Assembly: GCA_032433765.1 (NCBI GenBank)
Contig: JAVIAB010000092.1
Coordinates: forward strand, 63,612,493 to 63,676,492
Reading direction: 5' to 3'
Length of the DNA stretch: 64,000 nt
DNA from: Megaustenia siamemsis
Taxonomy: Eukaryota > Mollusca > Gastropoda > Stylommatophora > Ariophantidae
Below, one piece after another: positions 20,501-31,339 of the stretch (the first letter of the stretch is position 1; each line of letters opens with the position of its first letter). The notes under the pieces are model-generated. The model made no database searches, was not told the origin of the DNA, and saw nothing but the letters and a program-made list of their open reading frames with translations. Both the position numbers and the translations under genes were made by a program.

Positions 20501-21880
20501 ACCTGGACTTTTTACAGAAGTCAAATACAGAGAAAAAAGAAATAAAAATAATCTATCTCTGTGTCAAATATAGATTACAACATAATCGTTGCATTTATAA
20601 CCCATTAAATAAAAGCCTTTTTAGAAAAAAATAAAAAAAACTTAATACCCAGAGATCAATAGTGCAGCCTATAAGAGAGAAGCATAAGAAAACGAACACA
20701 TGTTATGAGATTTGATTACTAGACAACCAACTGAAACACATAGACATCAGCAATACTCTCTGTAGATCAAAAGACTGGGTTAAACTTGCGAATAAGATTC
20801 GTAAACTTAAGATTGGATAATGATGATATTCAATGCGCTTTAATAAAACAAACAATCTCTAGTTAAATGTTCACGAAACATAACAAATTCATAATTGGTT
20901 ATATTTGTTAGTGGCTAATTAGTTCCGGATATACTATCAGCTGGCAATGGCTAGAGTGCCAAGGCCTATATACGTAACACCGCTTTTCTCCCTTTCCCCA
21001 CATGATTGACTCTGTCTTAATGTCCTAGAGGTCTGGTTTCTCTAGGCGCTCTCTTTGTCTCTTCTGACTGAGTGTTCCACCCACAATTGTTGAATCGAGA
21101 TTTAAAAAATGGTGATAGTACAATTGAACTCACGCGTTTCAAAACTGTCTAAGCGTAGCTAAAATAAACTACATTCTTATTTTCTGCTTGACTTATTCTA
21201 GTCGGCCCTGGATTGTCTGTTCCAAAAAACACTGTAACTTGAAACGAACGCCTACCTTTACTTACAACAGCTAATAATATACACAGCTTTTATAGGCCTG
21301 GCCAACTCATTTAAATTATTGACTCTTTCCCCAAGTACGAACGTCCCAGTGATTTCACGTCCAATGTAAAAGTTATATATTCTGAACAGTTGTCGGAGAA
21401 GCCGCTTATCTGTTTATCGAAGTTTCTCAAACTTCCAACTTCGATTCCCTTCCTTTTTTTCATTCTACTGAATCCAACCGGCCCGATACCACCAGGTTGC
21501 CGGTCGGTGTCCAAACAACATCAAGAGCCTTAACTCTGTAACAGAAACAGAAGATACAAATACTGTAGCATCCGTTCTCACTTTGCTGAGCTTTTGTTAA
21601 ATATAAATACACTTTTGTACAAAGCCTACTGCGTGTGCACTCGCTTGAAATTTTTGATTGGTCAACAACCAATCTGAACTTGAGAGGGGCCACCCAATTG
21701 GATACTTCATCATATGGTAATTATATTTTTAAAAAGCAATGTATGTTGCAGTAGATCTATGTCTGCCATTATCTATATCTGCGATCTGCATTTGGAATAG
21801 CTTGAACGTGGCTAGCTTTACCGTGTATGAATTGAGATTATTTTTTGTTTCTTTAGTCTCTCCCTGTTCAATAAGTGACC
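20500..21880. other. Mostly unrecognised unique DNA
   Basis: No LINE, SINE or tandem repeat recognised. The only coding-like item is the candidate minus-strand exon at 21467-21535. Confidence 0.4.
21467..21535 (-). CDS. Possible WD40-like exon (weak)
   Basis: On the minus strand a good acceptor (tctgtttctgttacag) ends at 21536. An open reading VKALDVVWTPTGNLVVSG then leads to a possible GT donor (gtagaa). The residues resemble one WD40 blade (D-V-x-W-x-P-x-G-N-L-x-V-S-G). I see no neighbouring exon with further blades, so chance or a processed-gene relic is possible. Confidence 0.2.
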
Positions 21881-21884
21881 CACT

Positions 21885-21950
21885 CTTCAATTCCCCTCGA
21901 CGCTGAAAGGCAGATGAGGAAGGAAAGAAGACTATTCAATTGCTGCTATA
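21885..21950 (+). repeat. LINE-D 3' flank fragment
   Basis: The block cccctcgacgctgaaaggca occurs in complement at 31385-31405 and partly at 47535-47555, each next to a LINE-D C-terminus. It probably belongs to the LINE-D 3' untranslated region. Confidence 0.5.
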
Positions 21951-22618
21951 TTTTAAATTTTAGTCGACACTATGGCGTCTTATTCATGAGTTAGTAGTTC
22001 CACTTTCTGCTCCGCTGTTCCATCTCGTTGATGATACATAGCTCAATGATTTTCAAACTAAGTGATTTTCTTGTAATAGCAACATTGTATCTACTTCATC
22101 GCTGGCATCAATAAGTAGCTAATCCTAGAAAGCTGTGACTAGTCTTAACCTTATTATTCTATCAGTTTCCAGTCTCTTTCCCTGGGGCTTGCTAACACAA
22201 CTTTCAAATCTCTTTGCTCACGCTCATATTAGATTGTGAATATATAAAACGTAAAACAGACACTAAATCGCCGTATGTGTTGCCTCATCCCACGGGACAT
22301 CAATGTATCACTTTCTCTCTCTGTCTCCACTTCTTTCCTCTTTCCGTCGTTCATTTCCACCTCCCTTCCGTTTCCTGTCCCCTTTCCACTCTCTCCTCTC
22401 CTTTCTTCCCTCCCCTGCTTCTGTGTTAGCCCTCTATACACTGATGTAATTCCCTTATTACATCTCATATCGCCATGTTGTCTGAGTAACGCTGGGATTG
22501 TTTGTCCTTATTTCACTCCATATCTATATATCCCTGCCTCTAGTGATTACCTGTATCACAATCGACTGTCTCTCACACGGATTCTATTTCTTTGTTTATC
22601 TCGTTCAACTTCTCGTCT

Positions 22619-22620
<2 letters not shown>
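21951..22620. other. No recognised feature; CT-rich in part
   Basis: A pyrimidine-rich section at 22310-22420 (runs of tctctc, tttcctc). Open frames here have biased composition and no motif. Confidence 0.4.
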
Positions 22621-22621
<1 letters not shown>

Positions 22622-22655
<34 letters not shown>

Positions 22656-23520
22656 GAGTGCAGTCTCCGCAACGAAGGTTGGGTACCATGGAGCGCCACT
22701 CTGCAATGTCTCTTGTTTTAATGGTGCAGGTTGTCATAGGCTGATTTGTCCATCTTTTGATGTTACTCGTCCATGGTAATCTTGATCTGCCTCTTTTACC
22801 TTGTATATTCCCCTCCAGGATTACTTTTAGTAGGCTGTTGTGTGTTTTAACATGACCCAAAAAACGCATTTGTCTTGTTTGAAATGTGCTTAGTAGTTCT
22901 CTTTTCATTTTTAGTTGTTTTAAGACTTCATCGTTTGTTTTCTTTTCCTTCCATCCAATTCTACCTATTCTTCTATATATCCACATTTCAAAGGCTTCAA
23001 TTCACTGTTCTGTTTTCTTGTCTAATGTCCATGTTTCTGCACCATATAGGAATATTGAGAAGATGCAACATTTTGCTATTCTTAGTTTTAGCCCTGGTGT
23101 TATTTGTTTTGATGTTAGTATGTTCTTCATGACATTAACATTACTTTTTGCCATTCCTATTCTTTTGTTTAATTCAGTTGTACATTTTCCATCACTGGTT
23201 ATAGTATGTCCAAGGTAGTTGTAGTTCTGAACTGTCTCCAGGTGTATTCCTTCAATTTTGATATCCACTTGTGGGTTTTGAGTATTTTCTTTGTTTATGA
23301 TAATAGTTTTAGTCTTTTTGATATTCATATCTAGTCCATATTTTTTGATTGTCATGTTTATTTCATTAAGTAATTGTTGTAGATCTTTAGGATTTTCTAC
23401 TAGTAGAACAGTATCATCAGCATATCTTAGGTTATTGATTATCTTTCCATTAATTTGTAGGCCTGGCATCTTTATGATGTTTTTAAAGATTTGCTCAGTG
23501 TATAGATTGAACAAGCTTGT
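22622..23520 (-). mobile_element. LINE-C fragment, 0.9 kb
   Basis: The minus strand begins with an (ATG)n tail (22622-22654). It then reads NLRCGD, GKRGRSRLPWTSNIKRW, MRFLGHVKTHNSLLKVILEG, MWIYRRIGRIGWKEKKTNDE and up into the reverse transcriptase: NNLRYADDTVLLVENPKDLQ. The YADD active site is intact in this 170-residue frame, but the element is 5'-truncated and frame-broken. Confidence 0.9.
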
Positions 23521-23609
23521 CTCGTCTAATCACGTTACTGATTTCCTAGTCTCAACGAATATTATTAGTTCGCCCTTTCCCTTATGTATACATTATAAAA
23601 GAAAATGAG

Positions 23610-25755
23610 GAAAAAAATAATATATTACCACACTAAGTAACACATTACCTCACTCAGTAACACATATACACACTTAGTAACATATACACACATATACACA
23701 CATATACACACTTAGTAACATGTACCACACTTAGTAATATATACCACACTTAGTAATATATGCACACATATACACACTTAGTAATATTTACCACACTTAG
23801 TAATATATACCACACTTAGTAATATATACCACACTTAGTAATATATGCACACATATACACACTTAGTAATATATACCACACTTAGTAACATATACCACAC
23901 TTAGTAACATATACACACATAATACACATTTAGTAATATATACCACACTTAGTAATATATACCACACTTAGTAATATATGCACACATATACACACTTAGT
24001 AATATATACCACACTTAGTAACATATACCACACTTAGTAATATATACCACACTTAGTAACATATACACACATAATACACATTTAGTAATATATACCACAC
24101 TTAGTAATATATACACACATAATACACATTTAGTAATATATACCACACTTAGTAACATATACACACATAATACACATTTAGTAATATATACCACACTTAG
24201 TAACATATACACACATAATACACATTTAGTAATATATACCACACGTAGTAATATATACACACATAATACACATTTAGTAATATATACCACACTTAGTAAT
24301 ATATACCACACTTAGTAATATATGCACACATATACACACTTAGTAATATATACCACACTTAGTAACATATACCACACTTAGTAACATATACACACATAAT
24401 ACACATTTAGTAATATATACCACACTTAGTAATATATACCACACTTAGTAATATATACACACATAATACACACTTAGTAATATATACCACACTTAGTAAT
24501 ATATACCACACTTAGTAATATATACCACACTTAGTAATATATACCACACTTAGTAATATATACACACATAATACACACTTAGTAATATATACCACACTTA
24601 GTAATATATACCACACTTAGTAATATATACACACATAATACACACTTAGTAATATATACCACACTTAGTAATATATACACACATAATACACACTTAGTAA
24701 TATAAACCACACTTAGTAATATATACACACATAATACACACTTAGTAATATATACCACACTTAGTAATATATACACACATAATACACACTTAGTAATATA
24801 TACCACACTTAGTAATATATACACACATAATACACACTTAGTAATATATACCACACTTAGTAATATATACCACACTTAGTAATATATACCACACTTAGTA
24901 ATATATACACACATAATACACACTTAGTAATATATACCACACTTAGTAATGTATACCACACTTAGTAATATATACACACATAATACACACTTAGTAATAT
25001 ATACCACACTTAGTAATATATACCACACTTAGTAATATATACCACACTTAGTAATATATACCACACTTAGTAATACACATTTAGTAATATATACCACACT
25101 TAGTAATATATACCACACTTAGTAACATATACACACATAATACACACTTAGTAATATATACCACACTTAGTAATATATACCACACTTAGTAATATATACC
25201 ACACTTAGTAACATATACACACATAATACACACTTAGTAATATATACCACACTTAGTAACATATACCACACTTAGTAACATATACCACACTTAGTAACAT
25301 ATACACACATAATACACACTTAGTAACATATACCACACTTAGTAACATATACCACACTTAGTAACATATACCACACTTAGTAACATATACCACACTTAGT
25401 AACATATACACACATAATACACACTTAGTAACATATACCACACTTAGTAACATATACCACACTTAGTAACATATACCACACTTAGTAACATATACCACAC
25501 TTAGTAACATATACACACATAATACACACTTAGTAACATATACCACACTTAGTAACATATACCACACTTAGTAACATATACCACACTTAGTAACATATAC
25601 ACACATAATACACACTTAGTAACATATACCACACTTAGTAACATATACCACACTTAGTAACATATACCACACTTAGTAACATATACCACACTTAGTAACA
25701 TATACACACATAATACACATTTAGTAATATATACCACACTTAGTAATATATATAT
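23610..25755. repeat. AT-rich minisatellite, about 19 bp unit, 2.1 kb
   Basis: Units of accacacttagtaatatat and the variant acacacataatacacactta alternate in blocks. The left third favours 'atatgcacacatatacacac', the middle 'taatatat' and the right 'taacatat'. Variants therefore spread locally by expansion of sub-blocks of three to six units. Confidence 0.97.
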
Positions 25756-25801
25756 ATGTGGTGAATATGAGCGCTTTGAAAAATGTTTAATACAGACTGC
25801 T

Positions 25802-26149
25802 GTGTACAACACAATTGTAGTACAATTTCCATTTGAAATGAATAAGGATTCCCATAATATAGAGCAACCATTGACTCGGGCAGATGGTACTCGTAAACCC
25901 GGGAGGGTCGACCATCTAAGGGCAGAATCCCCCTACAGAAAAGATCATCTGCTGCCTTGCAGGAAGATTGGGGACAATCAAAGGCTTAGGAAAGCAAACC
26001 TGAACAAAATGCTGGCTGAAATCGGATGCACTGGGCCACTGGCGCAGAACACAGTGCAACGTTTTAACAGGTATTCAAGCGGAGTAGATCTAACAGGCTT
26101 AAACAGACAACTGTCTTCGTGCGAGAGTCTGGAGTCCTACTCTGATTGA
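25802..26149 (+). CDS. Unrecognised 115-residue open frame
   Basis: The frame is open from at least 25802 to a TGA at 26147-26149, starts just after the 2.1 kb minisatellite, and has balanced residue and codon use unlike the repeat frames around it. It is rich in Arg, Asn, Leu and Asp (for example DNQRLRKANLNKMLAEIG) and ends in a Ser/Glu-rich tail. The first ATG in frame is at 25838. Possible acceptors (atacag near 25794, ttgtag near 25819) lack good pyrimidine tracts. I recognise no domain. It could be a terminal exon or the remains of a mobile element, and a GA microsatellite and a transposon relic follow at once. Confidence 0.3.
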   Translation: MYNTIVVQFPFEMNKDSHNIEQPLTRADGTRKPGRVDHLRAESPYRKDHLLPCRKIGDNQRLRKANLNKMLAEIGCTGPLAQNTVQRFNRYSSGVDLTGLNRQLSSCESLESYSD

Positions 26150-26160
26150 GTCCTGATCGC

Positions 26161-26163
<3 letters not shown>

Positions 26164-26205
<42 letters not shown>
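26164..26205. repeat. (GA)n microsatellite
   Basis: About 20 GA units between the 115-residue frame and a Tc1-like relic. Confidence 0.97.
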
Positions 26206-26209
<4 letters not shown>

Positions 26210-26225
26210 TACCCAGAAATTCCAT

Positions 26226-26660
26226 CTTTGAGGTGGAGTATCAGCCAAATGTACACTGTGTATTTTCGCAGAAATTCTCACAAAATCTACAAAAGATACG
26301 TCGAAATATTAGAGGGACATAGTCTTCCATTTATACAGGTCATGCACCTCGATGGCAGCACATTTCAACATGACAATGATCATACAGAAAACAGCACCAA
26401 AACATGGCTGCGAGATAAGAACGTAACAGCGCTATAGAGACCATCAACAGTCCCGACCTAAACCCAAATGAAAATGTTTGAACACGATTCTAGAATCATG
26501 GAACAAAAATGTGGCCACGGAGACTTTTAACAATTAAATAAGAAAGTAGCTGAAAAAAAGAAAATACTGACACAGTCTGACTCACAGTTACCGGTAAACA
26601 CTTGTGGGAGTGTGCATTTGTCCTGCCATTTGATGTTCATTATGTTGCGAGGCACATGAA
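26226..26660 (+). pseudogene. Tc1-like transposase relic
   Basis: Plus-strand readings STFQHDNDHTENSTKTWLRD, then after stops PSTVP..TQMK.., match the second catalytic Asp region (FQHDND-H) and the SPDLNPIEN region of Tc1 transposases. At least two stops and a lost third motif mark it as dead. It is unrelated in detail to the transposase at 29 kb. Confidence 0.7.
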
Positions 26661-26814
26661 AGCTATCTAACCTTCTATATTGCATTACGTAGGTAGTGAA
26701 AATTTTGGAGCCATGCAGAAATGTGCTAATTGCTTAGCTTTGTAAAATTGGAATCTTTGTTGCCCTGCGTGTTAGTTTTGTTTTGAGATATTGTATATCA
26801 CAAATGATTGAGGG

Positions 26815-26890
26815 TATAGAGTAGTCTAGAAGTAAGATATTGGCCTCTGGACAGGAAGTTCCCGAGTTCGAATCCAGCATTAGTGTACAT
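26815..26890 (+). repeat. tRNA-like SINE head
   Basis: Contains a B-box-like gagttcgaatcc after gcctctggacaggaagttcc. No closed cloverleaf is seen, and a TG/CGTG microsatellite (26893-26956) follows. Confidence 0.4.
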
Positions 26891-27295
26891 ATATATATGT
26901 GTGCGTGCGTGCGTGCGTGCGTGCGTGCGTTGTGTGTGTGTATGTGTGTGTGTGTGCTGTACCAGCCCCAAAAAAATGTTAAGCAAATCTAGCAACGCCG
27001 AAGACGGATGTGTCGGGCCGAAAGTCGCAAATATCGCGCCTTTGCTGTAAACATCATACACAATGCACCTATGTCCAGGAATGGATGAACGATATGAAGA
27101 AGAATTCACAAATAATTAAGAGATCAACTTAATTGTAAATAGCCGTTAAATGTCAAAGCCCTAGTTCACACAAATTGAAATGGTAAGGACACGATATACA
27201 GTTCTCGCAAAGAAATACCGTTCATAGTGGCACAGTGCCAGGCAAATGGAGACGAGACAGAGGTGGGAGGGCAACAAAAGTGAACTGAAAGGATT

Positions 27296-27515
27296 AACCT
27301 TCATCACATCTCAGAAAGTAAACCTTCATCACATCTCAGAAAGTAAACCTTTATCACATCTCAGAAAGTAAACCTTTATCACATCTCAGAAAGTAAACCT
27401 TTATCACATCTCAGAAAGTAAACCTTTATCACATTTCAGAAAGCAAACATTCATCACATCTTAGAATGCAAACCTTCATCATATCTCTGAAAGCAAAACT
27501 TCATCACATCTCAGA
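27296..27515. repeat. Minisatellite, 25 bp unit, about 9 copies
   Basis: Units of acatctcagaaagtaaacct plus five bases. The right-hand copies are more diverged than the left-hand ones. Confidence 0.92.
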
Positions 27516-27580
27516 AAGCCGGACTTAATCGTGAAGGTATAGAGACATTATAAAAACGTCGTCTAGAGTGATGATTAAGT

Positions 27581-27827
27581 TAAGAGCCCCCGTCACGCCA
27601 AGTGGCGTATAGGGAATATGGTGTTAGTGACCCTATATTTTACAGACCTTCAGCACATGATTTTTGGGGTAATGTGGTCGGTATTACGCCCGTGCCCCTT
27701 TACTTTCCCAGAAAAAAAATCTGGTACCCATTTAAGGCTGGGTGAACCCGAAAGCCGTCGTTGAGATCGAACCCTACCCCTTGTCCTTTGTAGTCCAGTT
27801 CCATAACCACTGAGCTATCGCGGCTCT
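27581..27827 (-). mobile_element. SINE-S1 copy
   Basis: Complete minus-strand copy; in SINE orientation it runs from gagccgcgatagctcagtgg to gtgacgggggctctt. Confidence 0.92.
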
Positions 27828-27986
27828 CAGAGTGATGATGATGATGATAATGTTACACACAGTGAAAGAACCTATATAAATTCCGTAGTTTCCTTCTTCT
27901 AACACATCTAGCCAAATTAGAATATTTGGTAATTCTTGCAAATTTAGACGACTTCAAGCAGATATTTATTATACTCATTCACTTTA

Positions 27987-28004
27987 GTCCGTTTCAAAAT
28001 GGTT
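27987..28004 (+). repeat. Left outer terminal inverted repeat
   Basis: gtccgtttcaaaatggtt follows TA at 27985-27986. Confidence 0.85.
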
Positions 28005-28314
28005 AGCCGCCATTTAATAATTAATTAATATCTGCAACCACTTAACCGAAATTGTTCAAATTTTACACATGACATAATAATCTCAATGTCCCCATGAATA
28101 TATTTTTGTTTCTAATTAAAAACGTTTGGTTTTTAATTTTCTTTATTTAATGTATACAAATTTACCACCTCCTAGACAAACCATTATTTTATATGGTTTA
28201 CACCTTCACATTTCTGACCTATTTTGTTTGCTAATTTTTCACGCACAATTCACGTGATATGTGTTTTTTCTCTGCACATTTTTGCACGATGTGGGAGGGC
28301 AACAAATTTACGAC

Positions 28315-28340
28315 TATAGTTCGCTTCAGATTTTTGCCTC
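28315..28340 (+). repeat. Left inner direct repeat of the terminal motif
   Basis: tatagttcgcttcagatttt, diverged from the outer end. It pairs better with the right inner copy. Confidence 0.75.
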
Positions 28341-28828
28341 ACTTCAAAAAACCACAGCTCAGCAACCATTTGTGCTACAGTGCTGATATTTTGCATGTAA
28401 CCTACTGAATCTCATAACGTAATAGAAAAAATAAATTCATTGCAAACAAACTGCTGGTTTTTCTTGTGCGCTTGCTTACCAGGAGGATAAAAGTATGATT
28501 AAACTTGGGCACATTTGAATCAAAATTTAAGAGTATTTACCCCTTCCATATCACTTCAAGAATGATTTAAACATCTTCATTTGGGAATTTCCTTTATATG
28601 TTGGTGGGTAAAGGCACCGGTTTACACTATTGAATTGCAAATGTCAGATTTTTGTCAATATTTGCACATATGTGTAGCAAATTTCTCTTATATTCGGTGC
28701 GCAATTCTGGTTTTGCACTTACTGGATTAAAATTGTCACTTTTTGTATCACGTCATTAGTATAACGTCACCAAAAATACAAAATCAAATTATTTACATAG
28801 GCGTGTTTTGTGAGTTGTGCCCTTAACA

Positions 28829-30105
28829 ATGAGTTTAAAGTTGAAATTTGTTACTGAACAAAATATTACAAAGAAATTATATTTATATTTTTGTAGAGAG
28901 GCAAAACGAGGGAGTCTATATCACAGCATATCAAATCCTGAAAAGAGAACGATGCACGTGTTAGGTTTAAGTAAACGGTCGTTTCATAGATCAGTGAAAA
29001 ATGTTCAATGTGAATGTTCAAGGAAAGAAAGAAGTCGAGGAAGAAAACATTTGTTAGACAGTTTGACAGAGAACTTGTCCGCAGAGAGATTTGTAAAATG
29101 TTTGACTTAGGGGAAGAAGTTACCATAAGGAAACTTAAGATTTGGCTTAAAAAGAACACCAGTATTGATGTATCAAAAACCACACTATGGAGAAGTGTGC
29201 GGAGTTTAGGCTTCACTTTTAGAAATTATTCTTGTGGAAGAAACATCATTTGCGAGAAACCTCATTTAGTAGCTGCAAGAAGCAAATATTTACGTGAAGT
29301 TAGACAAATGCGTAATGAAGATTATGACATTGTGTACTTGGACGAAACATGGATTAATGCCCACCACACAAATGAAAAAGAATGGCAGTCATTAGATGGG
29401 ACTATTAAAAGGTATGTACCTAGCAGCAAAGGAAAGCGCCTTATAGTGGCACATGCTGGGAGCAAAAATAATGGCCTGGTGGAGAATGCTGAACTTGTTT
29501 TTATTGCAAAGTCAACTGATAACCAGGATTATCATTCAGAGATGAACAGTCATATGTTCAGAGATTGGATTAAAGACACTCTTTTGCCTTTATTAGATCG
29601 ACCATCTTGTTTGATCATGGATAATGCATCTTACCATAACAAAGTGGCACAAGAAGATAAAGTTCCAACATCATCAAGCACTAAAGCTGAAATAAAGACA
29701 TGGCTGACAAGGGAACAAATACCATTTAACGATATGTATCTCAAGCCTGAATTACTTTCACTTGTAAAACAGATACAACGGCCAAAGATATTTCAAATAG
29801 ATAAATTAATTGAAGAACATGGTCATAGATGTTTGAGGCTGCCTCCATATCACTCACACCTAAATCCTATTGAATTAGTTTGGGCAAAGATCAAAGGGCA
29901 AGTAGCATCCGAAAATAAAACTTTCAAATTATCTGATGTTAAAGAGCTTACCAATGTTGCTATTTCAAACATAGACAAAGATTATTGGGCTAGTTGTGAA
30001 GACCATGTTATGGTTGAGGAAGATAAGTATTGGAGAAACGATGGTCTGTGGGTTATTCAACCAAAAATGGTAATACGTCTATTAGATTCGGCAGATTCTG
30101 AATAA
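28829..30105 (+). pseudogene. Sailor-like DDE transposase, one frameshift
   Basis: The reading starts at an ATG at 28829 (MSLKLKFVTEQN...). It continues about 65 codons in one frame and shifts by one base within the purine-rich stretch near 29010-29045. It then runs uninterrupted to TAA at 30103-30105. Numbering residues from the ATG at 29014 of the long 363-residue frame, a helix-turn-helix-like segment lies at 37-70. The catalytic motifs are D110 (YLDETWINAHH), D203 (IMDNASYHN) and E287 (PPYHSHLNPIE). There are 83 residues between the second D and the E, close to the DD82E 'Sailor' group of IS630/Tc1/mariner transposases as I recall it. The family cuts and rejoins transposon ends at TA sites. 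All three catalytic residues are present; only the frameshift argues against activity. Confidence 0.9.
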
Positions 30106-30667
30106 AACTCATTTGTTTGAACTTACTGAAGTGACTTTGTTGGAGTTGGAAACTCTGGATACGGACCGCTTCAGGAACTGTTTTTTTAGTGAGTTGACGA
30201 TGTATTCTGTGTTCTTAAAATAAATAATTTCTATTCGGTGAATGTTCGGCCTATTTTGATTTGATTCAATATTAGTTGTATAATTAAAAGAGCCCAATCC
30301 AAATGGGTAGCATGTTGTGAAAAAGTGCAATTGTGGCGGTTTATTCCCCTATACACCTTCAGGCATGACAGGAACACTTACTTACTTACTCTCTTATTAT
30401 AAAGTAATAATGTCCCTTATATAAAAATAAAAGTTACGCCTTTTCCTCTAAAAAGTGTAAAAGATCTTCATTTACCGTACATTCTGTTTTTTGTGTCAAA
30501 ATAAATACAAATATGAAGGAGATCAAAGGAAGTTGCCGCTTTGAGGAAACGGTAACACATACGATAATTTAAATGATAAATTCGTTACGTCATTGAAAAT
30601 CTAAGGTCGCATGCAAAAAATCATGGTATTCCATCAGACGGTTTTCGAGATATTACTGGAATTAGGG

Positions 30668-30694
30668 AGGCAAACAATCTGAAACAAACTATAG
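30668..30694 (-). repeat. Right inner direct repeat of the terminal motif
   Basis: Complement reads tatagtttgtttcagattgt, matching the left inner copy at about 16 of 20 bases. Confidence 0.75.
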
Positions 30695-31042
30695 TAAATT
30701 GTGGATGTTTATAAACAGCTTCCGTTTCTATTCATTGGTGTTGTATAAATCGTTGGATGTTCTAGGCATTTATTGAAATTACTGTTATTATTAACATTCG
30801 AATTATGTTACGCCTATGCCCTAATAGGCCAATTGTTTAAATTACGGTAAACTATTTTCTTCGACCACAAAATAACTGCATCTGTCCAAAAGATCAAAGG
30901 AATTAGCCGTTGTAGGTGAATGACACTATCTGCAATATTACATTTTAGAAAACTTTTGGGACATTGAAAAAATAAGACCAAATGCAGAAAATCATGTTTA
31001 TGTGTGTAAAGGTTATGGAGATATTTGAAGTCAAGCGTGGAC

Positions 31043-31061
31043 AAACCATTTTGAAACGGAC
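31043..31061 (-). repeat. Right outer terminal inverted repeat
   Basis: Complement reads gtccgtttcaaaatggttt, followed by TA at 31062-31063. Confidence 0.85.
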
Positions 31062-31339
31062 TATAGCACTAAACAGACACGTTTTATTTTAAAAACTATA
31101 TTTTATTGCAGATAATGCTCCAACTATTCTTTCCACATGTCTACGGTATTCAAACGTGCTGGCTGAAATAATTAAACACTAAGAAAATGTGTTTCTCGCA
31201 GTCAAATTGTTCCGGATGGTAGATTTTGTTCCTAGCGTATGCATCCATATTCTGCGTTGTTTGTTAAGGGCTTTATGACGTTATGGTCTAGGCTTTGTAT
31301 TGTGTTGCTGGGCAAACGAGGTTCTCCAACCAGTCAGCC

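Larger units (their letters stand above)
27987..31061 (+). mobile_element. Sailor-like (DD83E) Tc1/mariner-superfamily transposon
   Basis: Terminal inverted repeats gtccgtttcaaaatggtt are at 27987-28004 and, in complement, at about 31043-31061. Each is flanked by TA, the target of Tc1/mariner elements. A diverged second copy of the end motif (tatagttcgcttcagatttt; complement caatctgaaacaaactata) lies inside each end at 28315 and about 30694, and further blocks are shared between outer and inner modules (for example ttcctttgatct). This is an IR/DR arrangement. The transposase lies between the inner repeats. At 3.1 kb it is long for the superfamily. Non-coding arms of about 0.8 kb (left) and 0.95 kb (right) hold the repeats. 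Confidence 0.85.

Noticed and set aside
22275..22721. 148-residue plus-strand frame
   Set aside because: A pyrimidine-rich composition artefact that runs into the antisense of LINE-C and its (ATC)n tail.
28315..30694. Taking the inner repeats as the true transposon ends, a 2.4 kb element
   Set aside because: The outer repeats at 27987 and 31061 match each other perfectly over about 18 bp and are TA-flanked, while the inner pair is more diverged. The outer pair is the better boundary, though copies elsewhere should decide.
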